DNA of 19,369 nucleotides, from contig DJSG01000029.1 of assembly GCA_002440265.1 (NCBI GenBank), positions 1,675 to 21,043 on the forward strand, in the 5' to 3' direction. The notes below the pieces were generated by a model. The model was not told where the DNA came from and did no database searches. It was given only the letters and a program-made list of their open reading frames with translations. The stretch comes from Bacteroidales bacterium UBA6340 (GTDB taxonomy: Bacteria; Bacteroidota; Bacteroidia; Bacteroidales; Paludibacteraceae). The stretch's first letter is position 1, and each line of letters begins with the position of its first letter. The position numbers were made by a program, and so were the translations under genes. Positions 1 to 6,842 of this stretch are shown here, piece by piece.

Positions 1-66
1 ATACTAATATCATAGTCTTAACTCGAGATTACAAGGACACAGGCAAGAGAATTATATGTTATATAT

Positions 67-98
67 TTTGCATATTTGCAGAAAATGTTGTGCTTTTG
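67..98 (+). promoter_or_regulatory. Putative Bacteroidota promoter
   Basis: TTTG at 67-70 and TGCTTTTG at 91-98 are separated by 20 bp. This matches the phylum pattern TTTG-N19/20-TAnnTTTG except that G replaces A at the second position of the -7 box. Transcription would start near 105 and run toward the terminator at 371-419. There is no comparably good promoter between that terminator and the start codon at 491. Confidence 0.45.
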
Positions 99-370
99 CG
101 GCGCAAAGCCGTATGCGCGGGGGAGTGTCCCCATATTCGTGGCGGTTTGTACATATTGATAGCGTTTGTTGACGCTTTGTGTTTGACAACAAGAAAACTT
201 CGCAACTTTTCAACAGAGTCAAAAGCAAAGTAGCAATAGATGCCTATTGGGTGTGACATAGTCATACACCAGCATGGTACATAGCGTACTATGCCCTTTT
301 GTGGTATCCATGGTAGTATGTTGTCATATCCGCGTAGGCTTCCTGTTGTTTATTTGACTCTGTGGGTAAT

Positions 371-419
371 GCGAAGGCCTCTTGTTGTGAATAAGCAACA
401 TGAGGTCTGCGCTTTTTTT
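371..419 (+). terminator. Strong rho-independent terminator
   Basis: A 17-bp stem (371-387 with 396-412) contains two mismatches and one G-T pair, has an 8-nt loop (TGAATAAG), and is followed by seven T. It works only in the plus direction, because the minus strand has no T-tract after the stem. No gene precedes it in the window, so it ends either an RNA transcribed from about position 105 or a transcript that enters from the left. Confidence 0.8.
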
Positions 420-490
420 ATGCGTGTATGTGATATAGGAGTATCCGAAAAGCCTGTAAGTGAGTAGGGAGAATTAAATAACAAATCATT

Positions 491-1219
491 ATGAGACGAG
501 TTAAATTCGTTGTTCTTTTTGTGTGCAGTGTATTGACTATCCATGCACAAGACATCATTTACAAGACTAACGGCGACAGCATTGTAGCCAAGGTCTTAGG
601 TTCTAAACACGGGAACTTGGAGTACGCAAGTTATAAACAAGAAACTGCGTACATACAATCAATTCCTATCAATGAAGTGAGTTCTATTAGTTATGCCAAT
701 GCGCCAATGAACTCATTTACCGTACCCAAAATCAGTATTCAAGAAACGTCGTCTGCTCCCGCCAATGCATTGCTGACCCGCAAAGGAAATCACTATTATT
801 ACAATGGGGTTAAAATGAATCAGCGTGAGTATGGCGACTTCTTGGCAATGAACAGCCAACCTGCCTATCAGCGTTTCCAAAACGGCTACCGTATGTCTAA
901 TTACGGTTGGGCATTATTTGGGGCAGGTTGTGTGGCAGAGTTATCCTCATTGTTTGCATTTATGCGTGTATGGAATAGTTACCACGACTATTATGGTCCT
1001 TCATATGTAGAGATATATTCATCGCATCCCGGATTAGGATGGGGGTTGGTGTTTGTTGGTAGCGTCCTACAAATTGTTAGTATCCCTATGATTAGCAGCG
1101 GCTACGCTCTTATGCACAATAGTGTGGATATTTATAATGTGGAAAAGATTAAGAAATATCAGCCTACGCTGAGTGTCAAGGGTGGCGCAAATGGTATAGG
1201 TGTGGCTTTGAACTTTTAG
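491..1219 (+). CDS. Putative exported envelope protein of unknown function
   Basis: The 242-residue product begins with a clear signal peptide: basic MRRVK, a hydrophobic core, and a probable signal-peptidase I cut in IHA-QD after residue 19, a common form in Bacteroidota. The mature N-terminus, DIIYKTNGDSIVAKVL, resembles the short beta-rich opening of many Bacteroidales hypothetical proteins; that is recollection, not a search result. A KGNHYYYNGVKM segment follows near 98-109. Two hydrophobic stretches at about 138-159 and 181-205 could be membrane helices, and the C-terminus is beta-like, ending in Phe. The ATG sits in an A-rich leader without a Shine-Dalgarno sequence. The gene lies 71 bp after a strong terminator and converges on proS. 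The function is unknown; an envelope location is an inference. Confidence 0.8.
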   Translation: MRRVKFVVLFVCSVLTIHAQDIIYKTNGDSIVAKVLGSKHGNLEYASYKQETAYIQSIPINEVSSISYANAPMNSFTVPKISIQETSSAPANALLTRKGNHYYYNGVKMNQREYGDFLAMNSQPAYQRFQNGYRMSNYGWALFGAGCVAELSSLFAFMRVWNSYHDYYGPSYVEIYSSHPGLGWGLVFVGSVLQIVSIPMISSGYALMHNSVDIYNVEKIKKYQPTLSVKGGANGIGVALNF

Positions 1220-1279
1220 ATACCAAACGGAGGGACTGAATAAATTTCTATTCTTACATTTTCCCACAATGTCTCCATA

Positions 1280-1383
1280 ACGACGCGAGCCGCGTCGTCT
1301 CCCAAACACAAGGGCTGTCTAATACGTTTAGACAGCCCTTGTGTTTGGAATCTTCTGTATTATATCAATATATATTTGATATA
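1280..1383. terminator. Triple hairpin between convergent genes
   Basis: Three perfect stem-loops sit between the convergent stop codons. They are an 8-bp stem with loop AGC (1280-1298), a 21-bp stem with loop TACGT (1302-1348), and an A/T-rich 8-bp stem (1361-1383) that touches the proS stop codon. None has a long T-tract on either strand. They probably act as a two-way transcription end or 3'-end stabiliser for the plus gene ending at 1219 and for proS. Confidence 0.6.
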
Positions 1384-2862
1384 TCAATACGCGATGGAGA
1401 AGATGACGCGCTGTTTGCTGGGTTTGCCGGTGACCATACAGGTGCCGGGTGTGTGGTCGCCATCAAACGGAATGCAACGGATAGTCGCCTTGGTATCGTT
1501 TTTGATTTTCTCCTCGGTCTCGGGAGTGCCGTCCCAGTGGCAGAGGAGGAAGCCGCCTTTCTTAATCTCCTCTTTGAACTCGTCGTAGGAGTTCACCTCG
1601 CGGGTGTTGGCAAGGCGGAAGTCGAGTGCCTTCTTGTAGATATTGCTTTGTATCTCTTCCAGCAAGTTTGCGATGATGTCCTCAATGCCGTCCATGGAGA
1701 CGGTCTCTTTGGTCATAGTGTCGCGCCGTGCTATCTCCACGGTGTTGTTCTCCAAATCGCGTGCACCCACAGCGAGACGCACGGGCACACCTTTGAGTTC
1801 GTAGTCCGCAAACTTGAAGCCGGGAGTGGATTTCTCGCTGGTGTCCACCTTGATGCGTATGCCGCGCTGCTTGAGGTTGTCGGCGATAGGGGTGACGCGG
1901 GCAAGGATGGCATCGAGTTGCTCCTGTGTCTTGAAGATAGGTACGATAACCACCTGAATAGGAGCCAAATGCGGCGGGAGTACGAGTCCGTTGTCATCAG
2001 AGTGCGTCATAATGAGTGCGCCCATCAGGCGTGTCGAGACGCCAAACGAAGTGGCATAGGGGTATTCGTATTTGTTCTCCCTGCTGAGGAACTGGACATC
2101 AAACGACTTGGCAAAGTTCTGCCCGAGGAAATGACTGGTGCCTGCTTGTAGCGCCTTGCCGTCCTGCATCATCGCCTCGATGCAATAGGTCTCGACAGCC
2201 CCCGCGAAACGCTCGTTGGGCGACTTGACACCCTTGACAACGGGTATTGCCATGATGTTCTCGGCTACATCGGCATAGACGCGTAGCATCTGTTGCGCAA
2301 AGGCATCCGCCTCTTCGGCTGTGGCGTGAGCGGTGTGCCCCTCTTGCCAGAGGAACTCGGCGGTACGCAGGAAGAGACGGGTACGCATCTCCCAACGCAT
2401 GACATTGCACCACTGGTTGCAGAGGAGCGGCAGGTCGCGGTAACTGGAAATCCAGTTCTTGTAGGTGGACCAGATAATGGTCTCGGAGGTTGGTCGGATG
2501 ATGAGTTCCTCTTCGAGTTTGGCATTGGGGTCCACGATGACGCCTTTGCCCTCGGGGTCATTCATCAAGCGGTGGTGCGTGACGACGGCGCACTCCTTGG
2601 CAAACCCCTCCACATGCTCGGCTTCGCGGCTGAAGTAGGACTTGGGAATCAGCAGTGGGAAATAGGCATTCTTCACGCCATACTGTTTGAAACGCGTGTC
2701 AAGAGCCTGCTGAATGCGCTCCCAAATCTCGTATCCGTAGGGTTTGATGACCATGCAGCCACGCACGGCAGATTGCTCTGCGAGGTCTGCCTTCACCACT
2801 AATTCGTTGTACCACTTCGAGTAGTCCGTTGCTCGGGAAGTGAGTTTCTGGAAATTTGCCAT
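1384..2862 (-). CDS. proS: Prolyl-tRNA synthetase, archaeal/eukaryote-like type
   Basis: This class II synthetase charges tRNA-Pro with proline in the cytoplasm. The 492-residue length and the absence of the bacterial editing insertion mark the shorter, archaeal/eukaryote-like ProS type common in Bacteroidota. Visible elements are RPTSE at 123-127, motif 2 in RWEMRTR (156-162) continuing into FLWQEGHTAH, and motif 3 in STRLMGALIMTHSDD (276-290). The anticodon-binding domain follows from about 300, and a C-terminal domain ends in the characteristic Tyr. The ATG overlaps the pdxB stop by one base (TAATG), so it is probably translationally coupled as the last gene of panC-pdxB-proS. The stop codon borders a hairpin cluster. 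Confidence 0.97.
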   Translation of the reverse strand: MANFQKLTSRATDYSKWYNELVVKADLAEQSAVRGCMVIKPYGYEIWERIQQALDTRFKQYGVKNAYFPLLIPKSYFSREAEHVEGFAKECAVVTHHRLMNDPEGKGVIVDPNAKLEEELIIRPTSETIIWSTYKNWISSYRDLPLLCNQWCNVMRWEMRTRLFLRTAEFLWQEGHTAHATAEEADAFAQQMLRVYADVAENIMAIPVVKGVKSPNERFAGAVETYCIEAMMQDGKALQAGTSHFLGQNFAKSFDVQFLSRENKYEYPYATSFGVSTRLMGALIMTHSDDNGLVLPPHLAPIQVVIVPIFKTQEQLDAILARVTPIADNLKQRGIRIKVDTSEKSTPGFKFADYELKGVPVRLAVGARDLENNTVEIARRDTMTKETVSMDGIEDIIANLLEEIQSNIYKKALDFRLANTREVNSYDEFKEEIKKGGFLLCHWDGTPETEEKIKNDTKATIRCIPFDGDHTPGTCMVTGKPSKQRVIFSIAY

Positions 2863-3824
2863 TATCTTAATTTGTATTGTTTACGCAGTTGTTCAAATTG
2901 GTCAGGGTGGGTCTTAAGTTGCTGACTGACACGACTTAACCACCCTTTGGATGAATCTCCTTGCAAAGGTACTGCTTTTTTGTTGATTGACAAAGCAGGG
3001 AGTGCGAAAAAACGGCAGAGTGCTTGCAGGCACATCTCACTTGCCCTCATCTTGCCCGCCAACGAGTAGCCGGCAATGTGGTAGGATGCCAAGTCCGCCA
3101 TCTGCACAAGAGCGTGATTGATAGCGGGTTCGCCTTCCCAACAATCTATGCAAAGGCGCATGCTTTGTCCCTGCGGGGTCTGCTTGTGCCGCAGCACTGC
3201 CTGCTCGTCCACCACGCCTCCGCGGGCTGCATTGATGAGCAGCACGTCGGGTTTGCATAGGCTAAGGAACGCCTCATCGGCAAGGTGGTAAGTGGGATAT
3301 GGTCCGTCGTTGGTGAGAGGGGTGTGAAAGGTGATGATGTTGCAGTTTTGCGCGATTTCATCGGGTCCGACACCTATCCCGAGAGGCTGGTCGGAGACCA
3401 AAACACGGTAGCCTTTTCGCAGTGCCATGGCAGCCACAAGAGTACCCACATGCCCGTATCCGACCACGCCAATCGTGGGTGGTTGGTTGGAGGATGATTG
3501 TAGGTTAAGTGTGTCGAGTGCCTCCTCCACATAGTCGCACACCGCCTGCGCATTGCAGCCCGGGCATGCCGTCCAAGCGATGTCGTGTTGACGGCAATAG
3601 TCCGTGTCAATATGGTCGTAGCCGATAGTTGCCGTTGCCACAAAGCGCACACGGCTACCCGCGAGCAACCCGCTATCGACCCGCGAGCGGGTGCGTATGA
3701 CAAGGGCATCCGCATCACGTACAGATTGCGGTGTAAACTCCTCGGGAGCAATGTGTTGCACTTCGGCATAGCCGTCCAACACACCGTCCAAGAAAGGGAT
3801 GTATTTGTCAATCAGTACGCGCAC
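2862..3824 (-). CDS. pdxB: Erythronate-4-phosphate dehydrogenase
   Basis: This enzyme is the NAD-dependent dehydrogenase of the DXP-dependent vitamin B6 (pyridoxal phosphate) route, acting on 4-phosphoerythronate. The substrate domain has IRTRSRVD and the diagnostic ATATIGYDHIDTDYC (63-77). The Rossmann motif is GVVGYGHVG (119-127). Catalytic candidates are R201 in AARGGVVDE, the acidic pair in DCWEGEP (227-233), and H249 in HIAGYSLAGK, a hallmark of PdxB compared with other 2-hydroxyacid dehydrogenases. At 320 residues it is shorter than E. coli PdxB (about 380); the C-terminal dimerisation region is reduced. The start codon is GTG, 6 nt after the panC stop, which fits the alignment better than any inner ATG. 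It is the middle gene of its operon. Confidence 0.93.
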   Translation of the reverse strand: MRVLIDKYIPFLDGVLDGYAEVQHIAPEEFTPQSVRDADALVIRTRSRVDSGLLAGSRVRFVATATIGYDHIDTDYCRQHDIAWTACPGCNAQAVCDYVEEALDTLNLQSSSNQPPTIGVVGYGHVGTLVAAMALRKGYRVLVSDQPLGIGVGPDEIAQNCNIITFHTPLTNDGPYPTYHLADEAFLSLCKPDVLLINAARGGVVDEQAVLRHKQTPQGQSMRLCIDCWEGEPAINHALVQMADLASYHIAGYSLAGKMRASEMCLQALCRFFALPALSINKKAVPLQGDSSKGWLSRVSQQLKTHPDQFEQLRKQYKLR

Positions 3825-3830
3825 GAGGGT

Positions 3831-4688
3831 TTAGTTGTATTTGATGTTGTCTATCAGACGCACGGGACCGCAATAGACTGTAATGCAACCTATTGCATGG
3901 TCGAATGTGGCAGCAGGTTGCAAGGTGGTTTGGTCCACGATGGAGTAGTACTCCACCTCCAGCCCGGGGATGGCGTTGACGGTGTCGATAACACGCTGTT
4001 GTACCTCAGCCACAGAGGAAGTTTTCGCCCATTCCAACGAAGCGAAGAGCGTCTTGGATATGTTGACAGCGGTCTGCTTTTCTTCATTCGACAGACGCTC
4101 GTTGCGGCTGCTGAGAGCCAATCCACTCGCTTCGCGCACGATGGGGCAGCCTATGATTTGCAGTTCGCCGAAGGTGCCACTGAGTGAGGAACGCTCCACC
4201 ATGTGATGGATGATTGCCAACTGCTGGTAGTCTTTCTCGCCAAAATAGGCGCGAGTGGGATGTATCAGGTAGAAAAGACGGCTCACCACTTGGACGACAC
4301 CATTGAAGTGTCCGGGGCGCATCTTGCCTTCCATGACCTCGTCTAATCCTGCGAAATCAAACGAAAACGGCTTCTCCATCTCTTCGGCGGTGTACATCTC
4401 CTCAGGGGTAGGCGCGAACACAAAGTGCACACCCAACGACGACAGCAGTTCCGCATCGCGATGAAGGTTGCGGGGATATTTGGCGAGGTCTTCTTTGTTG
4501 TTGAACTGTGTGGGGTTTACAAACACGCTGACAAAACACACATCGTTTTCCGCCACTGCACGGCGCACGAGAGATGCGTGTCCCTGGTGCAAGGCACCCA
4601 TGGTGGGTACGAGTCCGATAGTCTTGCCTTGGCGTACACAAGCCGCCACTTGGCGTGTAAGTTCTTGTTTGGTAGTCAGTACTTGCAT
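3831..4688 (-). CDS. panC: Pantoate--beta-alanine ligase (pantothenate synthetase)
   Basis: PanC joins pantoate and beta-alanine with ATP to make pantothenate, the coenzyme A precursor. The 285-residue protein shows the nucleotide motif PTMGALHQGH (28-37), FVNPTQF (56-62), MRPGHFNGV (123-131), FGEKDYQQ (149-156) and the KMSKS-like SSRN (193-196). An upstream ATG at 4757 would add 23 residues, but it lies inside a near-perfect promoter (4727-4758), so transcription begins after it; the ATG at 4688 also matches the family start. It is the first gene of panC-pdxB-proS, and no panB or panD is nearby. Confidence 0.96.
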   Translation of the reverse strand: MQVLTTKQELTRQVAACVRQGKTIGLVPTMGALHQGHASLVRRAVAENDVCFVSVFVNPTQFNNKEDLAKYPRNLHRDAELLSSLGVHFVFAPTPEEMYTAEEMEKPFSFDFAGLDEVMEGKMRPGHFNGVVQVVSRLFYLIHPTRAYFGEKDYQQLAIIHHMVERSSLSGTFGELQIIGCPIVREASGLALSSRNERLSNEEKQTAVNISKTLFASLEWAKTSSVAEVQQRVIDTVNAIPGLEVEYYSIVDQTTLQPAATFDHAIGCITVYCGPVRLIDNIKYN

Positions 4689-4726
4689 ATATTGAATAAA
4701 CACTAATATCTTCCCGAAAAGGGCTG

Positions 4727-4758
4727 CAAAGGTACAATTATTTTCAGAGGTATGCAAA
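4727..4758 (-). promoter_or_regulatory. Promoter of panC-pdxB-proS
   Basis: On the minus strand TTTG (4758-4755) and TACCTTTG (4734-4727) are separated by 20 bp, an exact match to the Bacteroidota consensus. The predicted start near 4720 gives a leader of about 32 nt before the panC ATG at 4688. This site also decides the panC start codon. Confidence 0.85.
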
Positions 4759-4915
4759 CAGTGTCTTTTTGAGATTCACTTTTTCCTGCCTTTTTCAGAG
4801 CAAGAACATACAAATCTGCTCATAACAACCAAGTTACATCATCCGCAGAAGCCGTTCTCCAAGGCGGTTCCTCAAGCCCATAAAGCCATAAAAAATGACG
4901 AGTTTTCCATTCCGA
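4759..4915. other. Spacer between divergent panC and mdh promoters
   Basis: The panC-mdh interval (4689-5015) holds two divergent promoters separated by this spacer. Nothing in the spacer resembles a gene, an RNA gene or a terminator. A minus-strand frame stays open from the mdh start down to 4820, but it crosses the mdh promoter and is probably accidental, or a small dispersed repeat. Confidence 0.5.
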
Positions 4916-4947
4916 TTTGGCGGTATGAGAAAAAAACAGTAATTTTG
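4916..4947 (+). promoter_or_regulatory. Promoter of mdh
   Basis: TTTG (4916-4919) and TAATTTTG (4940-4947) with 20 bp between them match the Bacteroidota consensus exactly. Transcription should start near 4954, leaving a leader of about 60 nt with a short GCCT-TTGC-AGGC hairpin (4963-4974) and no Shine-Dalgarno sequence. Confidence 0.82.
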
Positions 4948-5015
4948 CGACTTGAACAGGAAGCCTTTGCAGGCGGATAAGAAGTAGAAATTGTTTAACT
5001 TTATAATATAGTATT

Positions 5016-5957
5016 ATGTCAAAAGTAACCGTTGTGGGCGCAGGTAACGTAGGTGCTACGTGCGCTAATGTGTTGGCTGTGAAGAAAGTAGCCAGCGAAG
5101 TTGTATTGATTGATATCAAAGAGGGCGTTGCAGAAGGCAAGGCTATGGATATTATGCAGACGGCTCAACTGCTGGGTTTCGACACCGTAGTTAAGGGCGT
5201 TACCAACGACTATACACAGACTGCCAACTCGGATGTAGTGGTTATCACCAGTGGTCTGCCCCGTAAACCGGGGATGACCCGCGAGGAACTCATCGGCGTG
5301 AACGCCGGCATCGTGAAGAGCGTGGCAAAGCAAGTGCTGACCTACTCGCCGAATGCCATTCTCATCGTAGTTTCCAACCCGATGGATACGATGGCTTATC
5401 TGACACTGAAGTCGCTCGGTTTGCCGCGTAACCGCGTCATCGGTATGGGTGGCGCGCTCGACAGCAGCCGCTTCAAATACTTCCTGAGCCAGAAACTCGG
5501 TTGCAACGCCAACGAGGTAGAGGGCTTTGTAATCGGTGGTCACGGCGACACGACGATGATTCCTATGGCTCGTTTCGCTACGTACAAAGGTATGCCTATC
5601 CTGAACTTCATGAGCGAGGCTGAGTTGGACGAGGTAGTACACGCTACTATGGTAGGCGGTGCCACACTGACCGGTCTGCTGGGTACCAGCGCATGGATGG
5701 CTCCGGGTGCCAGCGCAGCCAGCGTAGTGGACAGCATCATCAACGACCAGAAGAAGATGATTCCTTGCTCGGCTTATCTCGACGGCGAGTACGGATACAA
5801 GGATATCACCATCGGTGTACCTTGCATCATCGGAAAGAACGGTATCGAGAAGATTGTCGAGTTGCCGCTCAACGACAAGGAGAAAGAGTTGTATGCTGCC
5901 AGCGAGGCCGCTGTGGCAAAGACAACCGGTGTGCTGCACGAGATTAACGCTATCTAA
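5016..5957 (+). CDS. mdh: Malate dehydrogenase (LDH-like type)
   Basis: This enzyme interconverts malate and oxaloacetate with NAD(H), serving the TCA cycle or the reductive oxaloacetate-to-succinate branch used by fermenting Bacteroidales. The NAD motif is GAGNVG (8-13). Substrate arginines are R83 and R89 in LPRKPGMTR; Arg rather than Gln in this loop indicates malate instead of lactate. R152 completes the set, and the catalytic pair is D149 with H176 in GGHGDT. The 313-residue length is normal for the LDH-like (type III) group. It is a single-gene unit with its own promoter and a strong terminator. Its codon use looks more regular than that of neighbouring genes, as expected for high expression, and this creates a 306-codon antisense open frame. 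Confidence 0.97.
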   Translation: MSKVTVVGAGNVGATCANVLAVKKVASEVVLIDIKEGVAEGKAMDIMQTAQLLGFDTVVKGVTNDYTQTANSDVVVITSGLPRKPGMTREELIGVNAGIVKSVAKQVLTYSPNAILIVVSNPMDTMAYLTLKSLGLPRNRVIGMGGALDSSRFKYFLSQKLGCNANEVEGFVIGGHGDTTMIPMARFATYKGMPILNFMSEAELDEVVHATMVGGATLTGLLGTSAWMAPGASAASVVDSIINDQKKMIPCSAYLDGEYGYKDITIGVPCIIGKNGIEKIVELPLNDKEKELYAASEAAVAKTTGVLHEINAI

Positions 5958-5975
5958 TTATAAGGTAGCAGAAAT

Positions 5976-6014
5976 GCGGAGCCGCCCAAGCAATTAGGCG
6001 GCTCTGCTTTTTTT
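5976..6014 (+). terminator. Rho-independent terminator of mdh
   Basis: An 11-bp GC-rich stem (5976-5986 with 5997-6007, one G-T pair) has a 10-nt loop and is followed by seven T (6008-6014). It starts 18 bp after the mdh stop codon. Confidence 0.92.
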
Positions 6015-6257
6015 GTGTGGCTACACCAGCCCATAACAATCGCCCAAATGATAATATAACGATACGACATAGCACGATGATGAAATTATAATAATTTAAC
6101 AAATATACAATTACTATGCGTGAAAAGAGTGGTGATTCGCTGATGTTTGCTCGGGGTTCTCTCGGAGTTCTCTGGGGGATATATGTATATTGGTACGTTA
6201 TAACTTATTTTAACAGATTGGCATATATAAACATCACACGGGGTATTAACGAAGGGG
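6015..6257. other. A/T-rich intergenic region without a supported gene
   Basis: The mdh-DUF5063 interval (5958-6317) holds the mdh terminator, this stretch, and the next promoter. The stretch is A/T-rich, especially 6080-6116, and I see no RNA gene or strong hairpin. A 63-codon frame beginning at 6116 runs through the downstream promoter and resembles no known protein, so I do not call it. Confidence 0.5.
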
Positions 6258-6289
6258 CTTGTTTAGATGGGGAAAATGTTGTACCTTTG
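6258..6289 (+). promoter_or_regulatory. Promoter of the DUF5063-exonuclease-methyltransferase operon
   Basis: CTTG (6258-6261, one change from TTTG), 20 bp, then TACCTTTG (6282-6289). Transcription should start near 6296, about 22 nt before the ATG at 6318. This rules out the in-frame ATG at 6267, which lies inside the promoter. Confidence 0.8.
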
Positions 6290-6317
6290 CAGTCGGAAAT
6301 TGCATAAACAAATCCTT

Positions 6318-6842
6318 ATGGAGTCATCTTCTACCCATTACGTTTATCAGGATGCCACGATAGAGTTTATGACCGTGGCTGCTCAAGTGTGCCTGTTCCT
6401 AGAGCATACGGAAGAGCACGAAAGAGCCGATTTCATCGACAAAATCCTCTGTCTGTTGCCGCTGCTATACCTCAAAGCACGGTTGCTTCACCGCCCCGAA
6501 CAGCAGTTGGACGGCTATCCGCAGCAGTTCGTCACGGAAGACGACTACAATAGTATTCGCGAGTCAGTGGCACATCTGTTGGGCAGCGACGATGCCTATT
6601 TGGAGGTGTATATGGAGGATATGCGTTTCTCCGACGAACCGATTACGGCGTACATTTCCGAGGATTTGGCGGATATTTACCAGGAACTGAAGGACTTGGC
6701 ATTCAACTACCAGACCGCCGACGAGCGTGTGATGAATGACGCGCTGCTGGCATGTCTGGAGGCATTTGAACAGCATTGGGGGCAGAAAGTAGTGAATGTG
6801 CTGCGCCCGTTGCACGCATTATCATTGGCAGCCGATGAGTAA
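6318..6842 (+). CDS. DUF5063 family protein
   Basis: The 174-residue, acidic, mostly helical soluble protein has no signal peptide or membrane segment. The opening (YQDATIEFMTVAAQVCLFLE) and LPLLYLKARLL near 50-60 match, as I recall it, DUF5063, a Bacteroidota family without an assigned function. The ATG at 6318 is chosen because the longer in-frame start at 6267 lies within the promoter. The last 8 bases overlap the start of the downstream exonuclease (ATGAGTAA), so translation is probably coupled. Shared operon membership with a 3'-5' exonuclease and an rRNA methyltransferase suggests, but does not prove, a role in RNA metabolism. Confidence 0.82.
   Translation: MESSSTHYVYQDATIEFMTVAAQVCLFLEHTEEHERADFIDKILCLLPLLYLKARLLHRPEQQLDGYPQQFVTEDDYNSIRESVAHLLGSDDAYLEVYMEDMRFSDEPITAYISEDLADIYQELKDLAFNYQTADERVMNDALLACLEAFEQHWGQKVVNVLRPLHALSLAADE

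Larger units (their letters stand above)
1..490. other. Left-edge non-coding region with promoter, hairpins and terminator
   Basis: I find no convincing gene in this 490-base stretch. A plus-strand frame is open from the window edge to a stop at 231, but its translation resembles no family I know and runs through a promoter-like pair. Instead the stretch holds that promoter pair (67-98), small hairpins (GGGGA/TCCCC at 120-132, AGCGT/ACGCT at 161-176, an imperfect one at 250-270) and a strong terminator (371-419). The likeliest readings are a non-coding RNA of about 310 nt, or a long leader for the gene that starts at 491. Confidence 0.5.

Noticed and set aside
3..233. Frame open from the left edge to a stop at 231, possibly the end of an upstream gene
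   Set aside because: It overlaps the promoter-like pair at 67-98 and its translation has odd composition and no known motif. I cannot exclude that the first few dozen bases are coding.
274..357. 27-codon hydrophobic frame just before the terminator, considered as a type I toxin-like peptide
   Set aside because: It has no Lys-rich tail, no antisense RNA promoter opposite it that I can see, and such short hydrophobic frames occur by chance.
1339..2151. 270-codon plus-strand open frame opposite proS
   Set aside because: proS is unmistakable on the other strand. The plus-strand frame starts inside the 3' arm of the 21-bp hairpin and has no family resemblance.
4689..4757. N-terminal extension of panC from the upstream ATG at 4757
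   Set aside because: The added 23 codons contain the -33 and -7 boxes of the panC promoter and are not part of the conserved family start.
5019..5939. 306-codon open frame antisense to mdh
   Set aside because: It is complementary to nearly all of mdh and results from that gene's regular codon use. Its translation is rich in Cys, His and Gln and has no recognisable domain.
6116..6307. 63-codon plus-strand frame before the DUF5063 gene
   Set aside because: It runs through the consensus promoter at 6258-6289, has no promoter of its own that I can see, and resembles no known protein.
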